Origin: Pseudomonadota bacterium
GTDB taxonomy: Bacteria > Pseudomonadota > Gammaproteobacteria > Steroidobacterales > Steroidobacteraceae
Length of the DNA stretch: 33,771 bases
Reading direction: 5' to 3'
NCBI GenBank assembly: GCA_023457495.1
Contig: JAEWLQ010000106.1
Coordinates: 1-33,771 of the forward strand
Shown: positions 1-6,011 of the stretch, in pieces
Layout of the letters: the number at the start of each line of letters is the position of its first letter
How positions within the stretch are numbered: position 1 is the first letter of the stretch
Position numbers and translations under genes: made by a program
Notes under the pieces: generated by a model
The model's input: only the letters and a program-made list of their open reading frames with translations
The model's database searches: none
Told to the model about the DNA's origin: nothing

Positions 1-1393
1 TCGTGTTTCCGCCATTGCCGCCGTCGGCGCCGTTGCCGCCGAGGCCCACGACCAGCGCGCCGGAATCGCCGGCATTGCCGCCCGGACCGCCGACGCTCTG
101 CGCGAACACACCGTGCGCCGCGTAACCAGTGCCGGCGAGCGCGTCGCCGGTGCGCACCGTGCCGTAGTTAGTCGCGTTGGCCGTGCCGCCATGGCCGCCC
201 GGGCTGCCCGTGCCGGCATCGCCGACCAGGCCGTAGGAATCGCCACCGGTTCCGCCGCCGCCGCCGAGACTCTGCGCGTACACGCCCACCGCGCCGTCAC
301 CGCTCGTGACGATGTCGCCGTGGTTGCGCGCGGTCGCGGTGCCGCCCTGCGCCGCCTGGCCGCCGCCCGCGCCGCTGCTGAAGATGTAGCCGCTGCCGCC
401 GGTGCCGCCGGTGCCCGCGCGGCTCTGGATGAACATGCCGTGCGATTCGCGGCCCGAGGTCGTGATGTCCACGTAGGAGTCGACTTCGACGTTTCCGCCG
501 ACGCCGGCGACGCCGCCCATCGCGGCCGGCAGCGCGCCCCAGGCGTTGCCGCCCGTGCCGCCGTTGCCGCCGCGGCTGGTCACGACGAGAGCCGGTGCGT
601 CATCGGCAGTGGAATAGAGATTGCCGTTGGTTTCGACGGTGGTCAGGTCGTAGTCCACCGGGGCCGCCGACTGTCCGGGATCCCCAGGCTCGGCCGCTTC
701 GCCGATGGTCCAGCAGCCGAAGAAGCAGATCTCGATGCCCCAGCCGCTGTCGCCACTACTGCCCCACGCGCCGTTGTGGTTTTCGACGAAGCGGTTGCTG
801 CCGATGATCTGCGGCGGACGCACGATCTCCGCGCCACGGCCCGGCACGCTGTCGAGTCCGGGCGGCCGAGTGCTGCTGCCGCTGGGTGTATAGGTATATG
901 CGATGAAGCCATTGGAGCCGCCGCAGGCCGGGCTGCATTCGATGCCGATCGGCGAACCATTGACGTTCGGGTCATCCGGGTCCGGATCCGTACCGAGCCG
1001 GTGTTGCGTGATTGTGTAGGTCTGTGCAGGCACTGCGGGCCGCGCAGCCGAGTACGGTCGTCCCGGAAAAGGCGGCGTCTGAGAAGGGTCCGCCGGGAGC
1101 TCCGGCAATTCCGGGACGGCATCGGTGCCCGGGATGGTGAAGACCGAGCCCTCTTCGGTCGGGCCGGCCCACAGCCACAGGCCCGACACCGTCTTGACCG
1201 AACCGTAAGGATTGAAGATGAGCTCGTCGATGACCTCTTCCTCGTCCGTTTCCGGGTTGGTGAATGCGCCGCCTTCCACGTAGCAGGGGTGATAGTTCGA
1301 CGCCATGTCGCACCAGAGCGTGGGGGTCTGCGACCAGGCGAAGGGTGATCCGCACAGGGCGAAGGCGATCAAAGCGAGGCGAGGTGCTTTCAC
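1..1393 (-). CDS. Large Gly-rich autotransporter-type surface protein, N-terminal part (runs off left edge)
   Basis: An open minus-strand frame starts at GTG 1393-1391. A TAA lies immediately upstream in frame and GGAG sits at 1404-1401, so this start is well fixed. About 464 codons are visible with no stop. Residues 1-21 form a signal peptide (KAPRLALIAFALCGSPFAWS) with likely cleavage after AWS. Residues ~22-265 are a non-repetitive head with three cysteine pairs (C28/C37, C153/C157, C223/C227). From ~270 the protein becomes Gly/Ala/Thr/Asn-rich, with repeats of the type 'GVYAQSLGGGGG' and 'GVFAQSVGGPGG' about 57 residues apart. Such AQS-GGGG repeats are known to me from beta-helical passengers of type V autotransporters. 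The C-terminal barrel expected for that family would lie beyond the left edge. The family call rests on composition and repeat motif only. A cell-surface adhesin-like role is inferred. Confidence 0.7.
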   Translation of the reverse strand, partial: MKAPRLALIAFALCGSPFAWSQTPTLWCDMASNYHPCYVEGGAFTNPETDEEEVIDELIFNPYGSVKTVSGLWLWAGPTEEGSVFTIPGTDAVPELPELPADPSQTPPFPGRPYSAARPAVPAQTYTITQHRLGTDPDPDDPNVNGSPIGIECSPACGGSNGFIAYTYTPSGSSTRPPGLDSVPGRGAEIVRPPQIIGSNRFVENHNGAWGSSGDSGWGIEICFFGCWTIGEAAEPGDPGQSAAPVDYDLTTVETNGNLYSTADDAPALVVTSRGGNGGTGGNAWGALPAAMGGVAGVGGNVEVDSYVDITTSGRESHGMFIQSRAGTGGTGGSGYIFSSGAGGGQAAQGGTATARNHGDIVTSGDGAVGVYAQSLGGGGGTGGDSYGLVGDAGTGSPGGHGGTANATNYGTVRTGDALAGTGYAAHGVFAQSVGGPGGNAGDSGALVVGLGGNGADGGNGGNT

Positions 1394-1414
1394 TTATGGG
1401 CTCCGGAACAACGG

Positions 1415-1448
1415 AAAAAGCCGCGGGCGGTGGGGACGCGCGCGGCTT
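1415..1448 (-). terminator. Rho-independent-terminator-like hairpin between tRNA-Ser and the autotransporter gene
   Basis: Read on the minus strand, AAGCCGCG (1448-1441) can pair with CGCGGCTT (1425-1418) across a 15-nt loop. The run TTTTT (1419-1415) follows. It would end transcription coming from the tRNA-Ser side. It lies only 22 nt before the autotransporter GTG, leaving no room for a promoter in between, so it may instead act as a leader hairpin or attenuator. Confidence 0.5.
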
Positions 1449-1459
1449 GGGAAATAGAC

Positions 1460-1472
1460 GAACGGGACGTTC
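1460..1472. promoter_or_regulatory. Short palindrome GAACG-GGA-CGTTC
   Basis: This is a perfect 5-bp inverted repeat with a 3-bp centre, about 70 bp upstream of the autotransporter start. It could be a transcription-factor site. It is not a good match to LexA boxes I know: the GAAC-N4-GTTC type has a 4-bp spacer and here it is 5. No regulator can be assigned. Confidence 0.25.
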
Positions 1473-1488
1473 TATCGAGGGCAGCGGG

Positions 1489-1625
1489 GGGTGGGATTGC
1501 TCGCTGCGGGAGACCGCCGCTCGTCCCTCGGGGACTCGGGACCACAGTCGCTGGCGGAGAGGGTGGGATTGCTCGCGGCGGGAGACCGCCGCTCGTCCCT
1601 CGGGGGCTCGGGACCACAGTCGCTG
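1489..1625. repeat. Two tandem copies of a GC-rich repeat carrying a tRNA-Ser 3'-end segment
   Basis: Copy A is 1489-1553 and copy B is 1561-1625, offset by 72 bp and differing at only a few bases. The 20 bp at 1551-1570, at the junction and start of copy B, are identical to 1719-1738. That second stretch is the 3' end of the intact tRNA-Ser gene including CCA. After GGGATT the repeat leaves the tRNA sequence and continues into GC-rich sequence with a small hairpin (GTCCC-TCG-GGGAC in copy A). Accidental open frames cross this region on both strands and should not be called as genes. Confidence 0.8.
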
Positions 1626-1638
1626 ACGCGACCGTGTC

Positions 1639-1659
1639 CAACTTTGCTCCGCAAAGTTG
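1639..1659. other. Perfect 9-bp stem hairpin (CAACTTTGC-TCC-GCAAAGTTG)
   Basis: Inverted repeat with a 3-nt loop, followed on the plus strand after ~9 nt by CTTTTTC. The distance to the T-run makes it a poor plus-strand terminator. On the minus strand it lies ~60 nt downstream of tRNA-Ser and could protect or trim the precursor 3' end. It is AT-richer than its surroundings. Confidence 0.45.
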
Positions 1660-1683
1660 TCGAACTCCCTTTTTCATTGTCCC

Positions 1684-1700
1684 GTGGGTTCGAATCCCAC
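1684..1700 (+). other. tRNA T-arm-like fragment
   Basis: GTGGG-TTCGAAT-CCCAC has the stem, loop length and TTCGAAT loop of a tRNA T-arm. It is followed by TTGGGTC, as an acceptor 3' strand might be. No matching 5' acceptor (GACCCAA), D-arm or anticodon arm is visible upstream, so it looks like a tRNA remnant rather than a gene. It lies on the strand opposite to the intact tRNA-Ser. Confidence 0.4.
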
Positions 1701-1719
1701 TTGGGTCAATATTCTTGTC

Positions 1720-1809
1720 TGGCGGAGAGGGTGGGATTCGAACCCCCGGGACCCGTGAGGGACCGCCGGTTTTCAAGACCGGTGCATTCAACCGCTCTGC
1801 CACCTCTCC
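1720..1809 (-). tRNA. tRNA-Ser (anticodon UGA)
   Basis: On the minus strand the gene begins GGAGAGG and ends CCTCTCC-G-CCA, giving a perfect 7-bp acceptor stem and an encoded CCA. The anticodon arm is CCGGT-CTTGAAA-ACCGG with anticodon TGA at 1775-1773. A long variable arm, typical of class II tRNAs, follows it. The T-arm has loop TTCGAAT. Total length is 90 nt including CCA. The acceptor and anticodon arms and the UGA anticodon identify a serine tRNA reading UCA-type codons. The cognate synthetase gene serS is in the same window. The 3' end is duplicated in the repeats at 1489-1625. Confidence 0.95.
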
Positions 1810-2014
1810 GGCGGGGATAGCGGATTGCGCGCGCACGCTACTGCAAAGACCCGGCGCGGTCCAGCCGACCGGCATCCAGGCCCATGCCCAGGGCGCAAAC
1901 AACAGGAATGCAGGACCGCGTCCGCCGGTCATCAATGGGTACCCTCCCAGGCCCCCATTGCAACTTCGAAGACACCTTACGGCAATTGCCCGGACGGGCT
2001 AAGCCGGGACCTAA

Positions 2015-2036
2015 GCCTTTTGGCCTAGCAAAAGGC
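2015..2036. other. Inverted repeat in the 294-bp gap before the response regulator
   Basis: GCCTTTT (2015-2021) and AAAAGGC (2030-2036) are separated by 8 bp. The gap 1810-2103 holds no convincing gene. Short frames there have the composition of read-through of the tRNA. The hairpin could be a leader structure or operator for the response-regulator gene starting at 2104. Confidence 0.3.
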
Positions 2037-2103
2037 GCGCGATTCCCACGCTATGAAAAACACCCACCGAGGCAGTGGCTAGTCGAGCGTCGCCTTCTTT
2101 AAG

Positions 2104-2760
2104 ATGTGGCGTGTGAAGCTGCTCATCGTCGACGACCATCCGCTGTTTCGCGACGGCCTCGCGGCGCTGCTGCGTCAGGCTTCGGCGGACACGTCCGTCG
2201 TGCAGGCATCCTCGACCGAGGATGCGCTCAATATCGCCGACGAGCAGATCATCGACGCGGTCTTCATGGATCTGATGATGCCCGGACTGTCGGGCGAAGC
2301 CGCCGTGCGCGAATTCGCGCGGCGCCATCCGGATCTGCCGGTGATCGTCCTGTCGAGCTCGGAGAGCGCCAGCGACGTGCGTCGCATGTTGAATGCCGGT
2401 GCCTCCGGATACATCCCGAAATCCGCCACCGCGAAGACGGTGGTGTCCGCCTTGCAGCTCGTGCTGTCGGGCAACATCTACGTGCCGCCGCTGCTGGTGG
2501 CCGCGACCGCACGCACCGCCGGACACGATGCGCACGATGCGCCACGTTCGCTGGCGCAGCTCACCGAACGCCAGGTCGACGTGCTGCGATACCTCAAGGA
2601 CGGACTCACGAACAAGGAGATCAGCGCGAATCTCGGCATCGCCGAGAAGACCGTGAAGGTTCACATCGCGGCGATCTTCAAGACCCTGAACGTGGTCAAC
2701 CGTACACAGGCTGCGAAGGCTCTGCGCGACGCGCCCGACGCGCTACGAGATGGGTTATAG
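2104..2760 (+). CDS. NarL/FixJ-family two-component response regulator
   Basis: 218 aa. Residues 4-~125 form a receiver domain: acidic pair D10/D11, phosphoacceptor D56 in VFMDLMMPG, a Ser/Thr position in VLSSSES, and K106 in GYIPKSA. Residues ~150-205 form a LuxR-type helix-turn-helix (LTERQVDVLRYLKDGLTNKE..., ending KTLNVVNRTQA). The protein should bind DNA when phosphorylated. ATG 2104 is used here, but GTG 2113 (starting VKLLIVDD) is equally possible; neither has a strong ribosome-binding site. The likely partner is the convergent hybrid kinase at 2696-4486, whose 3' end overlaps this gene by 65 bp. Target genes are unknown. Confidence 0.93.
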   Translation: MWRVKLLIVDDHPLFRDGLAALLRQASADTSVVQASSTEDALNIADEQIIDAVFMDLMMPGLSGEAAVREFARRHPDLPVIVLSSSESASDVRRMLNAGASGYIPKSATAKTVVSALQLVLSGNIYVPPLLVAATARTAGHDAHDAPRSLAQLTERQVDVLRYLKDGLTNKEISANLGIAEKTVKVHIAAIFKTLNVVNRTQAAKALRDAPDALRDGL

Positions 2761-4486
2761 CGGCGCGCAGCCGACTGTTGGCCACCGGCTTGTGCAGCAG
2801 TAGCAAGCCACTGTCCGCCGCTTCCTTGATTCGATCGGGCGCGGTGTCGCCGGTGATGAGCATCCCCGGGATTTCGTCGTCGTTGTATTCGTCGCGCAGC
2901 CGCTGAATGATGCGGATGCCGTCTTCGTTCTCGCGCAGGCGGTAATCGCAGATGATCAGCACCGGGCGGTCCGGGCAGTTCGCGAGCTTGTCGAGCAGTT
3001 CGTCGCCCGAGCCGGCCACGATGGCGTCATATCCCCAGCTCTCGAGCAGGCTCTTCATCGCGAGCTGGATGGTCGACTCGTCATCGACGACGAGAATGAG
3101 GCCCGATCCGGCGATCGCGGCCTCGGGTGCGCGCGGCGGCGCGTTGGCCGCGACAGCGCCGGCGTCCGCGAGCGGCAGATCGATCGCGAACATCGAGCCA
3201 TGGCCCTGGCGCGAGCGGAAGCCGAGCGGATGGCCTAACAACTGCGTGAGTCGCCGGACGATCGCGAGCCCGAGGCCCACGCCCTTGGTGCGGTCGCGCT
3301 CGGGATTCGCGGCCTGGTAGAACTCCTTGAAGATCTGCGGCTGCTCGGACTGCGCGATGCCGCGTCCGGTGTCCCAGACCTGGACGGTGACCGTGCGCCC
3401 GCGGCGGCGCACACCGACGAGCACGGCGCCGCGGTCCGTGTACTTGATCGCATTCGCGACGATGTTGCGCACGATGCGCTCGACGAGCAGCGGATCGGAG
3501 TACACGGCGACGCGCGTCGGTCGACAACGCAGCTCGACCTTCTTCGACTCCGCTTCCGAGGCGTGATCGCGGCAGATGCGTTCGAGCAGCGGTTGCAGCG
3601 CGAACGCCTGCGCATTGACCTCGACCACTCCCGCATCCAGGCGGGAGATGTCCAGCAGCCCATTGAACAAGCCACCCATCGCCTGCACGGAGCTGTCGAT
3701 GTTGTCGAGCAACCGTCCCGCCTCGTGATCGACGATGCGCGGCCGCAGCGCGGCGACGAACAGCGACAACGCATGGACGGGCTGCCGCAGGTCATGGCTC
3801 GCCGCGGCGAGGAAGCGCGACTTGGCGTTGCTGGCCTCCTCCGCTTTTCCTTTCTCGTCGCGCAGACCGGCGATCAGCTCTTCGTTCTCGAAGCGCAGGC
3901 GCACCGACTCCTCGAACTGCGCGCTGTAGCGCCTGGCCTGGTCGGCGATCGCCGCGAGCCAGCCGAGGATGATGAGTGCGAGCACCCAGTGTATCCAGTC
4001 GGCCTGCGCGATCATCCAGGCCGTCGGCACCAGCAACATCGGCAGCATCGAACAGTAGATGGCCGGGCGCAGCACGCCGAAGGCGGTGATGGCGCCGCTC
4101 GCCACGGCGCAGACATACAGCATGAACAGGAGCTGCATGTCGAAGCGGTCGGCGGGCAACATCCAGGGGGAGCCGATGCCGAGCGCACAACTGCCGACGA
4201 GCGCCCCGAGCGTGAAGCGTCGCGCCCATGCGCGCCATTCGTCATCAGGCGGCTTGCGTCGCAGATAGGTGAAGATCAAGGCGAGTCGCACGCCGATCTG
4301 CAGCGTCATCAGCGCCATGAAGACGAGCGCGACGCGCCACTCGACCGCGCCGCTCCCGGCGATGATGGCCGAGACCAGCATCGCGCCGATCCACGTCGCC
4401 GTCATGCCTGGAGCGGTGTTCTGGTAGGCGGAGCGTACCTGCTCCGCGCTGATGCGATTTTCGAGCGCGATGTTGTTGTTTGGCAT
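2696..4486 (-). CDS. Membrane hybrid sensor histidine kinase with C-terminal receiver domain
   Basis: 596 aa. The N-terminal ~180 residues contain several hydrophobic membrane segments (about 30-75, 92-180) without an obvious large periplasmic sensor domain. A coiled linker follows (~185-220). The dimerisation/phosphoacceptor domain has H231 in AAASHDLRQPVHALS. The ATPase domain has the N-box around N342-N345, the G1 box DTGRG (372-376) and GVGLGLAIV (402-410). Residues ~462-580 are a receiver domain with D468/D469, phosphoacceptor D514 and K566. The protein probably autophosphorylates and feeds the NarL-type regulator encoded convergently, with its own receiver as a regulatory or phosphate-sink module. 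The signal sensed cannot be read from the sequence. The ATG at 4486 has no clear Shine-Dalgarno. Confidence 0.93.
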   Translation of the reverse strand: MPNNNIALENRISAEQVRSAYQNTAPGMTATWIGAMLVSAIIAGSGAVEWRVALVFMALMTLQIGVRLALIFTYLRRKPPDDEWRAWARRFTLGALVGSCALGIGSPWMLPADRFDMQLLFMLYVCAVASGAITAFGVLRPAIYCSMLPMLLVPTAWMIAQADWIHWVLALIILGWLAAIADQARRYSAQFEESVRLRFENEELIAGLRDEKGKAEEASNAKSRFLAAASHDLRQPVHALSLFVAALRPRIVDHEAGRLLDNIDSSVQAMGGLFNGLLDISRLDAGVVEVNAQAFALQPLLERICRDHASEAESKKVELRCRPTRVAVYSDPLLVERIVRNIVANAIKYTDRGAVLVGVRRRGRTVTVQVWDTGRGIAQSEQPQIFKEFYQAANPERDRTKGVGLGLAIVRRLTQLLGHPLGFRSRQGHGSMFAIDLPLADAGAVAANAPPRAPEAAIAGSGLILVVDDESTIQLAMKSLLESWGYDAIVAGSGDELLDKLANCPDRPVLIICDYRLRENEDGIRIIQRLRDEYNDDEIPGMLITGDTAPDRIKEAADSGLLLLHKPVANSRLRAAITHLVARRARRAEPSQPVYG

Positions 4487-4595
4487 GCGAGGGCCCGTTT
4501 GCCCCGCAGGCTAACCGAGAACTACGGACTTGTCCTGCCCGTCCCGCTCGCGCCTCGACGCCGCGCTCACCTCACGTGGTCAGCAACGCGCAGGA

Positions 4596-5540
4596 TCAAC
4601 GGCCGATAGCCAGGCTGCGCAGGAATCCGATCGAACTGCGGAATTTGCGCGCCGTGCCGCCGGGCACACGCAGAGCGCGCATCACCAGGCCGAATGCCTC
4701 GCGAATCTGGCCTTCGCGCCGCTTGGTGGCGGCCGCTTCGAACTTGGCGCGCACGATGCGATCGAGATATGCCGCGCGATGAGCCGGATTCGTCACCTGC
4801 GCATCGACGGACAGGTAAGCCTGGAGCCTGGGAATTGCGAGCTTCATGAAGTCGACCGTGAGGTTCGTATCGTGCCGCCGCACTTCGACCACCGGGGGAA
4901 TCGTGTATCCCACCGGGCCGAGACTCGAAGCGAGTAGCGCGAACGGCAAATCCGGGCAAATGCGCAAGCTTTCGTTGAAGCGTTGACCGGCGAGTGCCGA
5001 GCGTCGATAGATGATGGCCTGACAGAAAGCGGGCACGTCGTAAAAACGTACCAGCTGAAGGAACGCATCGCCCTCGATGATCCTGCCTCCTTCGACCGCG
5101 GCGGCTCGCGCTGGCACCGTCTTGAGCTCCGGGTAGAACTCAAACTGCTCTTTCGGATGGTACGCGCCGGTGGCGTGATCGAAGCGCACGAAGTTGCCGA
5201 ATACGTACACGAGCTCGGGGTGCGCGTCCATGACGCCACATTGCAGTTCGAGCTTGTTAGGCAGCCAACGGTCGTCCGAGTCCAGGAACGCGATGTATTC
5301 ACCGGTCGACTCGTCCAGGCAACGGTTGCGGGCCGAGGCCTCCCCTCCATTCTCCTTGCGGACATAGCGCAGGCGCGGGTCGGTGATCCGGCGGACGACC
5401 TCCTCCGTGTCGTCAGTCGAACCATCGTCCACGACGATGATTTCGTCCGGCTGGCGGGTCTGGTTCAGCGCGGACTCGATCGACTCCTTGATGAATCGTC
5501 CGCAGTTGTAAGTGGGTATCAGGACAGAGATTTTTGACAT
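4596..5540 (-). CDS. Family 2 glycosyltransferase
   Basis: 314 aa from ATG 5540 (MSKISVLIPTYNCG). The frame stays open for a further 128 codons upstream, but that extension has no glycosyltransferase sequence and reads like non-coding DNA, so this start is chosen by family fit. GT-A fold motifs: ISVLIPTYN at the N-terminus, VVDDGS (D38/D39), and the metal-binding DSDD at 87-90 followed by RW. A basic VRRHD segment is near 220-224. The C-terminal ~80 residues are helical and charged. It should transfer a sugar from a nucleotide-sugar donor to an extracellular polysaccharide, O-antigen or similar acceptor; the acceptor is unknown. It stands alone, with no polysaccharide-assembly genes beside it in this window. 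Confidence 0.88.
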   Translation of the reverse strand: MSKISVLIPTYNCGRFIKESIESALNQTRQPDEIIVVDDGSTDDTEEVVRRITDPRLRYVRKENGGEASARNRCLDESTGEYIAFLDSDDRWLPNKLELQCGVMDAHPELVYVFGNFVRFDHATGAYHPKEQFEFYPELKTVPARAAAVEGGRIIEGDAFLQLVRFYDVPAFCQAIIYRRSALAGQRFNESLRICPDLPFALLASSLGPVGYTIPPVVEVRRHDTNLTVDFMKLAIPRLQAYLSVDAQVTNPAHRAAYLDRIVRAKFEAAATKRREGQIREAFGLVMRALRVPGGTARKFRSSIGFLRSLAIGR

Positions 5541-6011
5541 GCGCGGTATGCTGCCTACGGAACCCGGGCAAAGCAATTGACGCCCGCCACCCATGGCGCC
5601 GGATATGTGCGCCAACCCACACTTGCGGCGGGTCGCCTCATTTTGATCATGTTTCCGCGTCTGACCCGCGACGGAAAATGCGGGCGCGCGCCGCGTTCCC
5701 GCCCAATTTGTCCTGGGTGTCTCGCCCGGCGACCTCGCGACATCCGGCACGAATGTGCTCGCGGAATGCACTGCGCATTTTCCGAATCTTGACAGCCGCG
5801 GCAGGCGGAATGAGCATCGCGCGCGCATCCGGTAGTCAGGAGCAAGGGAATGCGAGATCTGACTCTTCCGTGCAGCGCCGGGCGCATCCGCGCGGCGCTG
5901 AACAATTCCATGCTCCCGCCTCACCTGTGATTCCGCCTCACCGCCAAGGTCTCTTCATGGCGGTGGTGCGTGTCGACGTCGTCGTCATCGCTCAATCAAC
6001 AGGGGGACATC
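5541..6011. other. 471-bp divergent intergenic region between the glycosyltransferase and the GH9 cellulase
   Basis: No gene or RNA family is recognised. It should hold the promoters for both divergent genes. TTGACA at 5789-5794 is a perfect -35 match on the plus strand, but the hexamer 17 bp on (GAGCAT) is a weak -10. The cellulase ribosome-binding site AGGGGG is at 6001-6006. Confidence 0.4.

Noticed and set aside
113..1348. Long Ala/Arg/Val-rich open frame on the plus strand opposite the autotransporter
   Set aside because: It is antisense to a better frame with signal peptide, ribosome-binding site and Gly-rich repeats. Its composition is what GGC/GCC repeats give when read backwards.
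1460..1472. GAACG-GGA-CGTTC as a LexA box
   Set aside because: The spacing is GAAC-N5-GTTC rather than N4, and gammaproteobacterial LexA boxes differ. Kept only as an unassigned palindrome.
1489..1625. CRISPR array from the direct repeats
   Set aside because: Only two 65-bp copies 72 bp apart, without spacers of regular length or cas genes.
1390..2002. Open frames on both strands across the tRNA-Ser region
   Set aside because: They translate the tRNA and the tandem repeats (for example a segment reading AERLNAPVLKTGG). This is a known false-gene signature of tRNA-Ser.
5541..5924. N-terminal extension of the glycosyltransferase by 128 codons
   Set aside because: The extension has no domain similarity and a composition unlike its neighbours. 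The canonical ISVLIPTYN start of the GT-A fold follows immediately after ATG 5540.
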